Source: RGIG1918 sp045536045 (GTDB taxonomy: Bacteria > Cyanobacteriota > Vampirovibrionia > Gastranaerophilales > Gastranaerophilaceae). Taken from it: a stretch of 54,373 nt of DNA. Location of the stretch: assembly GCA_045536045.1 (NCBI GenBank), contig JAZSMU010000014.1:1-54373 (forward strand), read 5' to 3'. This document shows positions 42,260 to 50,232 of this stretch, in pieces. Made by a program: the position numbers and the translations under genes. The notes under the pieces were generated by a model, which did not search any database, was not told the DNA's origin, and saw only the letters and a list, made by a program, of their open reading frames with translations. Within the stretch, counting starts at the first letter, position 1. Each line of letters begins with the position of its first letter.

Positions 42260-43806
42260 TGTTAAATATTTTAGCTAAATTAAAAAAATATAATGCAGAC
42301 TTTATTATGCTAAATTCAATTGATGAATTTTCAGCTTCTCATAATGAAAGCACAGAATTAGCAAGGCTTACTGGCTTTTTAGGAAGTGCTGGAGAGGCTT
42401 TTATTAATAAAGATGGCAAAATTTTCTTGTTTGTTGACCCAAGATACCATATAACAGCTAAAAATCTTGAAAATGAAAGCTTGGAAGCAATTTTGCTTGA
42501 TATGGGCGAAGGTTTTTTAGATGGGTTTAAAAAAGTTGCAGATGAAAATTCTAAAATTTTAATTCCTGCTTCAATTTCTCATCTTAAATTTTTAAAATAC
42601 CAAGAACATTTTAAAAATCTTGTAGTTGTTGATGAGAGTATAGATAAAACAAAAAAAGATGTTGAAATTTATTCAATTTCTGATGATATTTTCAAAACAA
42701 AAACAAAAATTGATTTAATTAAAGAAAAGTATCAAGGAAATTTGCTTGTAACTTCAACAGACGAAATTGCCTATATTCTTGATTTTAGAGCATTTGAATT
42801 TGATTATATGTCGTCTTTTTCTTCGCGTTTATTTTTAGGAGAAGAAAACATTTTATTTTGTGATTATAAAATTCCTGAAAATTATGATTTTATCAAAGTT
42901 TTGCCACTTTCAGAGTTTGAAAAATTTATATCAAATGTTGAAGATAAAATTTATTATGATGAAGAAAATATAAGTGAAAAAATCTTCTCTTTAATCAAAA
43001 ATCCCATAAAAGACGCTAAAAAACTTGTTCAAAATATGATGTCAATTAAGTCTAAATTTGAAATTGAACATTTGAAGTTTGCATTTAAAAAACTTGATGA
43101 AGCCATTTTTGCTTTTAGAGAAAAAATTAAAAAAGGAATGAATGAAATTGAGCTGAAAAATTTATTTGAAGCTGAGCTTGCTATAGTTGGAGCAAGAGGT
43201 TTAAGCTTTAAAACATTGCTTGCAGTGGGCGAAAATTCTGCTTCAATTCATTATAGCGATTATTCAGATAAAAAAGTTCAAAATTCTGGAGATATTATTC
43301 TTCTAGATTGTGGAGGTTATTGGGATTTAGGGCTTGCAACAGACATAACTAGAGTTTTTGCACCGTTTGGGGCAACATATAAACAAAAAAAAGTATACAC
43401 TCAAGTTTTAAAAGCTCAAATTAAGGCGTATCTTGAAAGTTCAAATAAGCCATATATTTTAGACAAAGTTGCAAGAGATTATTTAGAAACAGTTGCACCA
43501 GATGGCTTTGAGTTTTCTCATGCATTAGGTCATGGAATTGGTCAGTCTGTTCATCAACACCCACCAACATTATCTCCTAGAACAAAAGAAGATTTTGAGC
43601 TTTTACCAAATATGGTTTTTTCAATTGAACCAGGGCTTTATAAAGAGGGCGAATTTGGCGTAAGGCTTGAAAATAGTTGTTATTTAGATGAAAACAAACA
43701 AAAAGTATCACTATCAAAATTTCCTTATGAGAGAAATTTAATAGATTATGATATGCTTGATGATGTTGAGCTAGAATATTTAGAAAGTTGGGGTGTTCTT
43801 GACTAA
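42259..43806 (+). CDS. pepP: Xaa-Pro aminopeptidase family (M24B)
   Basis: It removes an N-terminal residue before proline, in the cytosol. The 515-residue protein has a creatinase-type N-terminal region (1-270) and a pita-bread metallopeptidase domain from about 275. Metal ligands are visible: Asp in ILLDCGGYWDLG and LATDITRVF, His in HALGHGIGQSVH, Glu in FSIEPGLYKEG and GVRLENSC. The HQHPPTLS loop is typical. It is coupled to YjbQ (TAATG). Whether it is PepP- or PepQ-like cannot be fixed by eye; the size favours PepP-type. Confidence 0.9.
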   Translation: MLNILAKLKKYNADFIMLNSIDEFSASHNESTELARLTGFLGSAGEAFINKDGKIFLFVDPRYHITAKNLENESLEAILLDMGEGFLDGFKKVADENSKILIPASISHLKFLKYQEHFKNLVVVDESIDKTKKDVEIYSISDDIFKTKTKIDLIKEKYQGNLLVTSTDEIAYILDFRAFEFDYMSSFSSRLFLGEENILFCDYKIPENYDFIKVLPLSEFEKFISNVEDKIYYDEENISEKIFSLIKNPIKDAKKLVQNMMSIKSKFEIEHLKFAFKKLDEAIFAFREKIKKGMNEIELKNLFEAELAIVGARGLSFKTLLAVGENSASIHYSDYSDKKVQNSGDIILLDCGGYWDLGLATDITRVFAPFGATYKQKKVYTQVLKAQIKAYLESSNKPYILDKVARDYLETVAPDGFEFSHALGHGIGQSVHQHPPTLSPRTKEDFELLPNMVFSIEPGLYKEGEFGVRLENSCYLDENKQKVSLSKFPYERNLIDYDMLDDVELEYLESWGVLD

Positions 43807-44545
43807 TATAATTGAATTAACAAGTATTAATAATGATATTGTAAAAGCTACTTATGCTCTTAATGATAAAAAAAACAGAAAATCTTCAAACAAAATTATT
43901 TTAGAGGGCGAAAAATCTGTTTTAGGTGCAATTGAAGCTGGTTATCAAATTATAGATTTATTTTTTGAAAATGAAAAATTTAATTTTGAAGCTAAAAACA
44001 AATACAAAGTTAATCAAAAAATATTAGAAAAATTATCTTCAACAAAATCCCCTGCTCCAGTTATTGCAACAATTTTAAGACCTGAATTTAAAATAGATGA
44101 TTTCAAAAAATATAAAAAAATAGTTTTATTGGATTCAATTAAAGATGCTGGCAATTTAGGAACAATAATTCGTTCTGCTCTTGCTTTTGGGCTTGATGGA
44201 ATAATTCTTTCAGGCGAATATATAGACCCATTTTCTCCAAAAGTTATAAGAGCTAGTGCTGGAAATATTTTCAAAATTCCTATTTTAGAAACTTTAGAGC
44301 CTGAAAAACTTAAAGCCACACATAAATTTTTAACAACAGTAGTTTCAGGTGGAAAACCATTATCTAAAGTGGATATTCAAGAAAAATTCATTCTTGTTAT
44401 GGGTTCAGAAGCTACAGGAATTAGCAAAAAATTTGAAGAATTGTCAGACAAATTCATAACACTAGATATTAAAAACACAGTAGAATCGCTTAATTTAAGC
44501 GTTTGTGCTTCAATATTTTTCTATGAAATAAGCAAATTAAATTAA
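43799..44545 (+). CDS. SpoU/TrmH-family RNA 2'-O-methyltransferase
   Basis: It methylates a ribose 2'-OH in rRNA or tRNA with SAM through a knotted fold. The 248-residue product has a short N-terminal RNA-binding part (KIILEGEKSVLGAIEAGYQI, KSPAPVIATI) and the SPOUT domain with DSIKDAGNLGTIIRSALAFGLDGIILS, LVMGSEATGIS and SLNLSVCASIFFYE, motifs 1 to 3. TTG 43799 with GGGG 5 nt before it is preferred over GTG 43793. Both lie in the end of pepP, so the genes are coupled. The methylated position is unknown. The last 9 bp overlap convergent engB. Confidence 0.92.
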   Translation: MTNIIELTSINNDIVKATYALNDKKNRKSSNKIILEGEKSVLGAIEAGYQIIDLFFENEKFNFEAKNKYKVNQKILEKLSSTKSPAPVIATILRPEFKIDDFKKYKKIVLLDSIKDAGNLGTIIRSALAFGLDGIILSGEYIDPFSPKVIRASAGNIFKIPILETLEPEKLKATHKFLTTVVSGGKPLSKVDIQEKFILVMGSEATGISKKFEELSDKFITLDIKNTVESLNLSVCASIFFYEISKLN

Positions 44546-45106
44546 GCTTTCAAAATGCTTTAAAATATTTTCATAAAAATATTTATTTTTAGTTGAAAAT
44601 GGGAAACATTTTGAGCCTAAGTGTCTTTCAATTAGTGCAACTTTTTTCGGAATTTCATTTTTAGAAATGTAGTCGCATTTTGTTAAAATATAAAAAACAG
44701 GAACATTATTTGCTCTAAGCCATTCATTCATTTGAAAATCGTTGTTTTGAATGTCGTGGCGTGAATCTATAAATTGAATTGCAGATTTTAGAGTTTGTCT
44801 TCCTAAAAGATATTTTTCTAAGTTTTTTTGCCAATTTGCTTGTTCTTTTTGAGAAACTTTTGCAAAACCATAGCCTGGAAGGTCTGCCAAAATAAAATCT
44901 TCATTTATTTGAAAAAGGTTAATTAGCCTAGTTTTTCCTGGAGTGTTTGAAGTTTTTGCAAGTTTAGAATTGTTTGTTAGTGCGTTAATAAAGCTAGATT
45001 TTCCAACATTTGAACGCCCTAAAAGTGCAAATTCAGGCAGGTTCAATTCTGGGCATAATTCTAAACTCGGGGAGCTAATTATAAACTTTGCTTTTTTGAT
45101 TTTCAT
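44537..45106 (-). CDS. engB: Ribosome biogenesis GTP-binding protein YsxC/EngB
   Basis: EngB is a GTPase that acts in late 50S assembly. The 189-residue product has the P-loop ALLGRSNVGKSSFINAL, switch region TPGKTRLINLF, G3 DLPGYGFAKVS and G4 TKCDYI, in family order. It overlaps the 90-residue gene upstream by 32 bp and the methyltransferase gene tail-to-tail by 9 bp. Confidence 0.96.
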   Translation of the reverse strand: MKIKKAKFIISSPSLELCPELNLPEFALLGRSNVGKSSFINALTNNSKLAKTSNTPGKTRLINLFQINEDFILADLPGYGFAKVSQKEQANWQKNLEKYLLGRQTLKSAIQFIDSRHDIQNNDFQMNEWLRANNVPVFYILTKCDYISKNEIPKKVALIERHLGSKCFPFSTKNKYFYENILKHFESLI

Positions 45107-45347
45107 TTTTGCCTTTTTGGTTTGCTAAATTTCTTTTATAAGCCACAGTTGCAAGTAAATTGCAGGCTTTAGTTGAGTTTATAACATTTAATTGGATTTT
45201 ATTTCCAACTCTTTCAACATCAATTCCTTTAATATTTTGATTATCAGTTTGAATGCCAACAACTTGAATAATGGCACGCCTTAAAATGCTAATGGGTTCC
45301 ATTACAAATATTTCAAAAGATTTTAGGATGGCGTTCATCATACTCAA
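45075..45347 (-). CDS. Small protein of unknown function upstream of engB
   Basis: I do not recognise this product (about 90 residues). The core is MMNAILKSFEIFVMEPISIL, then RRAIIQVVGIQTDNQNIKGIDVERVGNKIQLNVINSTKACNLL. GAGGTG is 7 nt before a TTG (45347) and 13 nt before an ATG (45341); the TTG is chosen. A TATACT -10 lies upstream. The end is basic (KRNLANQKGKNENQK). There is no clear membrane segment. The 32-bp overlap with engB makes it part of that transcript. Confidence 0.6.
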   Translation of the reverse strand: MSMMNAILKSFEIFVMEPISILRRAIIQVVGIQTDNQNIKGIDVERVGNKIQLNVINSTKACNLLATVAYKRNLANQKGKNENQKSKVYN

Positions 45348-45411
45348 AAATTTGCACCTCAACTATGTTTATTAGTATAATATATTCATTATTTTTTAAC
45401 AAGGAGAGAAT

Positions 45412-46242
45412 ATGTATCACGAAATTACACCACACGGCTTTGGAATAGCAATTGAAGAGGGTGCAACTCTTTATAATAAACAGTCAGAATTTCAATTAGT
45501 TGAAGTTAGAGAATCAAGAGGTTTTGGAAATTTCTTAACTCTAGATGGACTTATGATGTGCACTGAAGCTGACGAACATTTTTACCACGAAATGATAGCA
45601 CATATTCCACTTTGTTCAATAAAAAAACCAAAAAATGTTCTTGTTATAGGTGGTGGTGATGGTGGAACAGTTCGCGAAATTTTAAAACATGAAACAATTG
45701 AAAATGTAGATTTATGCGAAATTGACGGTCTTGTAATTGAAGCGAGCAAAGAGTTTTTGCCAACAATTTCTTGCAAATTAGACGACCCAAAAGTTAAAAT
45801 CTATGTTGAAGATGCTATTGAATTTATTAAAACTAAAAAGAACGAATATGATGTTGTTTTAATTGATTCAACAGACCCAATGGGTCCTGGAGAAGGCTTG
45901 TTTACAGAAGAATTTTACACAAATGTCAAAAACTCTTTGAAAAAAGGTGGAATTGTTGCACTACAGTCTGAAAGCCCGTTTGCAAACCAAGCTGAAATCA
46001 AAAAAATTTATCCACTTCTTAAAAAAGTTTTCAAATATGTTAATCCATACACAGGTCCAATGCCAACATACCCTGGTGGATATTGGAGCTGGGCATTTTG
46101 CTCAAATGATATTAAAAAACCAGCAAAAGCGAAATTATATAGAACAAAAGAAATTGCAAAAATTTCTAAAATCTACAATGAAGACTTACACAGAGGTGTT
46201 TTTGCAGTTCCAAACTTTATGAAAGAATTAACAAATGGCTAA
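45412..46242 (+). CDS. speE: Spermidine synthase (polyamine aminopropyltransferase)
   Basis: SpeE moves an aminopropyl group from decarboxylated SAM to putrescine. The 276-residue protein has NKQSEFQLVEVRESRGFGNFLTLDG, HEMIAHIPL, the nucleotide loop VLVIGGGDGGTVREIL, VLIDSTDPMGPGEGLFTEEFY, and YPGGYWSWAFCS. The gate-loop residues SSDP are STDP here, which is common. AAGGAG precedes the ATG, with a TATAAT -10 about 35 bp upstream. Its end overlaps the aroA start (ATGGCTAA). speD is not nearby. Confidence 0.95.
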   Translation: MYHEITPHGFGIAIEEGATLYNKQSEFQLVEVRESRGFGNFLTLDGLMMCTEADEHFYHEMIAHIPLCSIKKPKNVLVIGGGDGGTVREILKHETIENVDLCEIDGLVIEASKEFLPTISCKLDDPKVKIYVEDAIEFIKTKKNEYDVVLIDSTDPMGPGEGLFTEEFYTNVKNSLKKGGIVALQSESPFANQAEIKKIYPLLKKVFKYVNPYTGPMPTYPGGYWSWAFCSNDIKKPAKAKLYRTKEIAKISKIYNEDLHRGVFAVPNFMKELTNG

Positions 46243-47530
46243 TTTTTTAACCACAAAACAAACTTCGCCTTTAAGGGGCGAGGTTGTTGTGCCTGCTGAT
46301 AAATCAATTTCTCATAGGTCTTTGATTTTAGGTGCTTTAACTAGAGGTAAGTTGAAAATTACTAATTTTTTAACTTCTGAAGATTGCAAAAGAACACTTG
46401 AAATAATTAAAGCCGTTGGTGGAATTGTTGAGTTTGAGGGCGAAAACACTTTATATTTAGACGCAACAAAGTGTTTTCAAGCACCTTCTTGCGTGCTTGA
46501 TTGTGGGAATAGTGGAACTACAATGAGGCTAATTTCTGGGCTTTTTGCTTCTCAAAATTTTGAAGTTGAATTAATAGGGGACCCAAGCCTTTCAAAACGC
46601 CCAATGAAGCGCATAATTGAGCCACTTGAAGCAATGGGAGCGTCAATTTCAAGTAATGAATTTAAAGCACCTTTAAAAATTTCAGGTGGAAATTTAAAAA
46701 GCATTGAATACGAAAGTAAAATTGCGTCTGCTCAAGTAAAGTCATGCCTTATTATTGCAAGTCTTATGAGTGGAAATTCTCTAACTTATTATGAACCAAC
46801 ACTATCTAGAAACCACACAGAGCTTATGCTTGAGTATTTTGGAGCAAAAATTAAAACCCAAAAACTAAATTCAAAAGTCAAAATTGAAATAACACCATCA
46901 AATCTTGAAGCAAAAGACATTGAAGTTGCTGGAGATATATCATCAGCCACTTTTTATATGATTATGGCTCTGATTGTTCCAAATTCTGAAATTTTGCTAA
47001 AAAATGTTGGAATAAACCAAACAAGGTCTGGGGTAATTGATGTTTTAGTTGATATGGGTGCTAATATCCAAATTTTGAATAAAAGAGTGGTTTCAAATGA
47101 GGAAGTTGGAGATATTTTAGTTAAATATTCTGGAAATTTATCTGCGACAACAATTTCTGGAGATATTATTCCAAGATTAATTGATGAGCTTCCAGCTCTT
47201 GCTCTTCTTTTAACTCAAGCAAAAGGCGAAAGTATTGTAGCTGATGCGTCTGACCTTAGGAATAAAGAATCAGATAGAATTAAAGAAATTGTAAATTCTC
47301 TTTCTCAAATTGGTGCAAATATTGAAGAAACAAAAGACGGATTTAAAATTATAGGCAAATCTGAGCTTCAAGGTGGAGCAAAACTTAAAACAAACCTTGA
47401 CCACAGACTTGCAATGACATATTTTATGGCTGGCTTAATTTCAAAAAAACCTATTGAGATTGAAGATTTTGATTGTCATAAAACATCTTTTCCTCAATTT
47501 TTAGAAATTTTTGAAAGTTTGAAAAAATAG
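46235..47530 (+). CDS. aroA: 3-phosphoshikimate 1-carboxyvinyltransferase (EPSP synthase)
   Basis: AroA joins PEP and shikimate 3-phosphate in aromatic amino-acid synthesis. The 431-residue protein has VVPADKSISHRSLILGAL with the catalytic Lys, LDCGNSGTTMRLISGL, DPSLSKRPMKRIIEPL, SAQVKSCLIIAS, LSRNHTELML, DELPALALL with the catalytic Asp, and DHRLAMTYFMAGL. Length and order are standard. It overlaps speE by 8 bp; the two pathways are unrelated, so this is just compact packing. Confidence 0.96.
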   Translation: MANFLTTKQTSPLRGEVVVPADKSISHRSLILGALTRGKLKITNFLTSEDCKRTLEIIKAVGGIVEFEGENTLYLDATKCFQAPSCVLDCGNSGTTMRLISGLFASQNFEVELIGDPSLSKRPMKRIIEPLEAMGASISSNEFKAPLKISGGNLKSIEYESKIASAQVKSCLIIASLMSGNSLTYYEPTLSRNHTELMLEYFGAKIKTQKLNSKVKIEITPSNLEAKDIEVAGDISSATFYMIMALIVPNSEILLKNVGINQTRSGVIDVLVDMGANIQILNKRVVSNEEVGDILVKYSGNLSATTISGDIIPRLIDELPALALLLTQAKGESIVADASDLRNKESDRIKEIVNSLSQIGANIEETKDGFKIIGKSELQGGAKLKTNLDHRLAMTYFMAGLISKKPIEIEDFDCHKTSFPQFLEIFESLKK

Positions 47531-47563
47531 GTTAAGATTTCTTAAATATCTGATTTTTCATGC

Positions 47564-47591
47564 TTGCAAATATTCATGTTCTTGTTATGAT
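47564..47591 (+). promoter_or_regulatory. Promoter of the rpmG-tRNA-Trp-secE-nusG-rplKA block
   Basis: TTGCAA (47564-47569), a 16-bp spacer and TATGAT (47586-47591) are a plausible promoter after aroA. It would start transcription about 75 nt before rpmG, ahead of the hairpin at 47608. Confidence 0.5.
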
Positions 47592-47607
47592 ATTACATAT
47601 ATTAGAG

Positions 47608-47633
47608 ACGGGTAAATAAAAGGCCCGTTTTTT
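47608..47633 (+). terminator. Hairpin with T-run: aroA terminator or rpmG leader attenuator
   Basis: ACGGG and CCCGT (47608-47612, 47624-47628) pair around an 11-nt loop and run into six T. Downstream of aroA it can act as a terminator. If the promoter at 47564-47591 is real, the hairpin lies about 10-15 nt into the rpmG leader, where it might attenuate the ribosomal transcript. The stem is short, so strength is moderate. Confidence 0.55.
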
Positions 47634-47674
47634 AAAGCAAAAATTTACTATTAACCCCAAGAAGGAGCTCAAAA

Positions 47675-47842
47675 ATGGGAATAAAAGGAAAAAATGACAA
47701 AATGGTTGTTCTAGCTTGCGAAAACTGTAAAGAACGCAATTACACAACAGTTAAGAACAAAAAAACTTTGAAAGAAAGAATGGAGTTGAACAAATATTGC
47801 CCAAGATGCAATGCTCACACTCTACACAAAGAAACAAAATAG
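47675..47842 (+). CDS. rpmG: 50S ribosomal protein L33
   Basis: The 55-residue product MGIKGKNDKMVVLACENCKERNYTT... ends KYCPRCNAHTLHKETK and is L33 of the zinc-binding type, with C-x2-C pairs CENC (15-18) and CPRC (42-45). GAAGGAG lies before the ATG. It is first in the rpmG, tRNA-Trp, secE, nusG, rplK, rplA block, the standard bacterial order. Confidence 0.95.
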   Translation: MGIKGKNDKMVVLACENCKERNYTTVKNKKTLKERMELNKYCPRCNAHTLHKETK

Positions 47843-47871
47843 GACAATAGTCTAATTATTAGATGTAAAAT

Positions 47872-47944
47872 GCGTCCTTAGTTCAGTTGGTAGAACGTCG
47901 GTCTCCAAAACCGAATGTCGTGGGTTCGAGTCCTTCAGGGCGCG
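47872..47944 (+). tRNA. trnW: tRNA-Trp (anticodon CCA)
   Basis: A full 73-nt cloverleaf can be drawn: acceptor GCGTCCT with AGGGCGC (one G-T), D arm GTTC/GAAC with AGTTGGTA loop, anticodon stem TCGGT/ACCGA with loop CTCCAAA and anticodon CCA, and T arm GTGGG-TTCGAGT-CCTTC. The T stem has a T-T mismatch at the second pair. The 3' CCA is not encoded. Its place between rpmG and secE is the classic one. Confidence 0.95.
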
Positions 47945-47968
47945 ATTTTACAAAATCTTTGAGGAAAA

Positions 47969-48181
47969 ATGGCAAAAGAAGAGAAAAAACTAACAATTAA
48001 AGAACAAACAGTTGCTTTTTTTAAAGGCATTAAATCGGAATGGGGTAAAATTTCTTGGCCTCAAAAGCCACAAATTATTAGCGAAACTGTTATTGTTTCA
48101 ATTGTTGTTATCTTCTTTACCATTGTAATCTTTCTCATGGATGTGATTTTTAAAGGTATATTAGGGATAATTCCACAATAG
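47969..48181 (+). CDS. secE: Preprotein translocase subunit SecE
   Basis: SecE clamps SecY in the translocon. The 70-residue single-span form has the cytosolic amphipathic helix with EWGKISWPQKPQIISET and one membrane segment (about 41-62, VIVSIVVIFFTIVIFLMDVIF). GAGG precedes the ATG. nusG follows 14 bp later. Confidence 0.96.
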   Translation: MAKEEKKLTIKEQTVAFFKGIKSEWGKISWPQKPQIISETVIVSIVVIFFTIVIFLMDVIFKGILGIIPQ

Positions 48182-48195
48182 ATAAGGAATATGAA

Positions 48196-48879
48196 ATGGC
48201 GAGAAAATCATCAAAAGTAGTTGTTAAAAACTTGAATGATATTGAAAACGAAGCTTTAGAAGTTCAAGAAACAGTTGAAGAAGTTGTTGAAGAAGTTGTT
48301 GAAGTTAAAGAAGAAGCTAAAGAAGCTCCTGTTGAAATTAAAAAGGAAAAAACACCACAAAAACGTTGGTATATCGTTCATGTTTATTCAGGATACGAAA
48401 ACAAGGTTAAAACAAATCTTGAAAAACGTATTGAATATATGGATATGGGGGATAAAATCTTTAGAGTTGAAGTTCCTCAAAAAACAATTACTCAAGTAAA
48501 AGCAGGAAAGAAAACTGAGAAAGATGAAAAAATCTTCCCAGGATACGTTTTAGTTGAAATGATTATGACAGAAGACACTTGGTATGTTGTTCGTCATACA
48601 GCAGGCGTTACAAAATTTGTTGGCTCTGCTAAAAAACCAATTCCTGCAAAAGAAAGCGAAATTAAAAAGATTATCCAACGTTCAGTTGGTTCAGTTCAAA
48701 AAATTGAGCTTGATGTTAAAGTTGGAGACCAAGTTAAAATTTCTTCTGGACCATTCGCAGACTTTATTGGCGAAATCACTGAAGTTTACCCAGATAAAGC
48801 AAAACTTCGTGCTACTGTTTCAATCTTCGGTCGTGAAACTCCAGTTGAATTAGAATACAAACAAATTCAAAAAGTATAA
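48196..48879 (+). CDS. nusG: Transcription termination/antitermination factor NusG with acidic N-terminal extension
   Basis: NusG links RNA polymerase to Rho or the ribosome. The 227-residue protein has an NGN domain from about residue 57 (RWYIVHVYSGYENKVKTNLEKRI, EKIFPGYVLVEMIMTEDTWYVVRHTAGVTKFVG) and a C-terminal KOW domain (VGDQVKISSGPFADFIGEITEV). Ahead of it lies an extension of about 55 residues rich in Glu and Val (ETVEEVVEEVVEVKEEAKEA), absent from the E. coli protein. AAGGA precedes the ATG, so the extension is part of the gene. rplK follows. Confidence 0.96.
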   Translation: MARKSSKVVVKNLNDIENEALEVQETVEEVVEEVVEVKEEAKEAPVEIKKEKTPQKRWYIVHVYSGYENKVKTNLEKRIEYMDMGDKIFRVEVPQKTITQVKAGKKTEKDEKIFPGYVLVEMIMTEDTWYVVRHTAGVTKFVGSAKKPIPAKESEIKKIIQRSVGSVQKIELDVKVGDQVKISSGPFADFIGEITEVYPDKAKLRATVSIFGRETPVELEYKQIQKV

Positions 48880-48885
48880 CATTAA

Positions 48886-48914
48886 GTGGAAGGGTAAGCC
48901 CCCGTTTGTACCAC
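48886..48914 (+). promoter_or_regulatory. GTGG...CCAC leader hairpin before rplK (putative L1 site)
   Basis: GTGG and CCAC enclose AGGG and CCC arms, forming a hairpin in the nusG-rplK gap. A similar element with TGG, CAGGG, TCCCGTTA and CCA is repeated before rplA (49363-49389). Paired elements of this kind flank rplK and rplA in many bacteria, and r-protein L1 is known to repress this operon by binding its leader, so an L1-related site is inferred. Confidence 0.5.
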
Positions 48915-48929
48915 AGAAAGGAAAAGAAA

Positions 48930-49361
48930 ATGGCACCAAAAAAGAAAATTATCGGCAAAATTAAATTGCAAATTGAAGCCGGAAAAGCAAATCCATCACC
49001 TCCAGTCGGTCCAGCATTGGGTCAAAAAGGTGTTAACATCATGGATTTTTGTAAACAGTTTAATGACAAAACTGCTTCTCAAGCAGGATTCATTATCCCT
49101 GTTGTAATTGATGTATACGAAGACAGAAGCTTCTCATTTGTTACAAAATCACCTCCAGCTCCTGTTCTAATCAAAAAAGCAATCAACATTTCAAAAGGTA
49201 GTGCTGCTCCAAACAAATCTAAAGTTGGAACAATTACAAAAGCACAACTAGAAGAAATTGCTAAAACTAAAAAAGAAGACTTAAATGCAACTACAACAGA
49301 AGCTGCAATAGAAATGATTAGAGGCACAGCTCGTTCAATGGGCGTTACTGTAGAAGAATAG
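48930..49361 (+). CDS. rplK: 50S ribosomal protein L11
   Basis: L11 forms the GTPase-associated centre with 23S rRNA. The 143-residue product has KLQIEAGKANPSPPVGPALGQKGVNIMDFC, FVTKSPPAPVLIKKA and the end IEMIRGTARSMGVTV. The frame opens at 48906, but AAAGGA before the ATG at 48930 and the normal N-terminus MAPKKKIIGK make 48930 the start. Confidence 0.97.
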   Translation: MAPKKKIIGKIKLQIEAGKANPSPPVGPALGQKGVNIMDFCKQFNDKTASQAGFIIPVVIDVYEDRSFSFVTKSPPAPVLIKKAINISKGSAAPNKSKVGTITKAQLEEIAKTKKEDLNATTTEAAIEMIRGTARSMGVTVEE

Positions 49362-49362
49362 A

Positions 49363-49389
49363 TGGCAGGGAATATCCCGTTATGACCAC
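49363..49389 (+). promoter_or_regulatory. Second leader hairpin, before rplA (putative L1 site)
   Basis: TGG-CAGGG-AATA-TCCCG-TTATGA-CCA folds as a hairpin (AGGGA with TCCCG-type arms inside a TGG/CCA base). It starts right after the rplK stop and resembles the copy before rplK at 48886-48914. Confidence 0.5.
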
Positions 49390-49403
49390 GAAAGGATAAA
49401 ATA

Positions 49404-50126
49404 ATGAAAAAATTAACTAAAAGACAACAAAAAATAAACGAATTAATGGCAGGTTTTGAAGCTCCTACAGTTCTTTCAGCTATTGAAAAATTGCAAGAAG
49501 TTTCTTCTGCTGTTTCAAAATTTGACGAAACTCTTGAATGCCACTTCAGATTAGGCTTAGATGTTAAACACGCTGACCAACAAATCAGGTCAACAACTGT
49601 TCTTCCAGCTGGTCTTGGTAAAACTGTTCGTGTTTGCGTTATTGCAAAAGGTGAAAAAGTTCAACAAGCTTTAGACGCTGGTGCAGACTATGCTGGTTCT
49701 GAAGAAATTATTGATAAAATTCAAGGTGGTTGGTTTGAATTTGATACTTTAATTGCAACACCAGATATGATGGCTCCATTAGGTAAAATCGGTCGTGTTT
49801 TGGGTCCAAAAGGCTTAATGCCAAACCCAAAAACAGGAACAGTTACTCCTGATGTTGCTAAAGCAGTTAAAGATGCTAAAGCTGGTAAAGTTGAATTCAG
49901 AACTGACAAACAAGGTATGATTCACTGCCCATTAGGCAAAATCAAATTTACTAAAGAAGATTTAATGAAAAACTTCTCAACTCTAGCAGACGCTATTTTG
50001 AAAGCAAAACCATCTGCTGCAAAAGGAACATACATTAAATCTCTATACATTGCAACAACTATGGGTCCTGGCGTTAAAATTGATGCTAAAAACATGGTTG
50101 CTGAAATTAAAGATTATTTAAACTAA
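49404..50126 (+). CDS. rplA: 50S ribosomal protein L1
   Basis: L1 lies in the 50S stalk and represses its own operon in many bacteria. The 240-residue protein has the LGLDVKHADQQIRSTTVLPAGLGKTVRV region, GADYAGSEEIIDKIQGGWFEFDTLIATPDMMAPLGKIGRVLGPKGLMPNPKTGTV and KAKPSAAKGTYIKSLYIATTMGPG. AAAGGAT precedes the ATG. The transcript ends at the terminator 16 bp later, so rplJ-rplL is a separate unit here. Confidence 0.97.
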   Translation: MKKLTKRQQKINELMAGFEAPTVLSAIEKLQEVSSAVSKFDETLECHFRLGLDVKHADQQIRSTTVLPAGLGKTVRVCVIAKGEKVQQALDAGADYAGSEEIIDKIQGGWFEFDTLIATPDMMAPLGKIGRVLGPKGLMPNPKTGTVTPDVAKAVKDAKAGKVEFRTDKQGMIHCPLGKIKFTKEDLMKNFSTLADAILKAKPSAAKGTYIKSLYIATTMGPGVKIDAKNMVAEIKDYLN

Positions 50127-50142
50127 TTTTTAATTATATCAA

Positions 50143-50175
50143 AAAGAGCTCGGGACTACTCGGGCTCTTTTTTTG
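50143..50175 (+). terminator. Rho-independent terminator of rplKA
   Basis: A stem of 12 pairs including G-T pairs (arms from AAAGAGC at 50143-50149 to GCTCTTT at 50164-50170, inner CGGG/CTCG, ACTA loop) is followed by seven T. Confidence 0.93.
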
Positions 50176-50232
50176 TTTATTTTACAAAAAAGAAAAAAGT
50201 TGTTAAAATTTATATAGATAAAAAGGTTAGTT

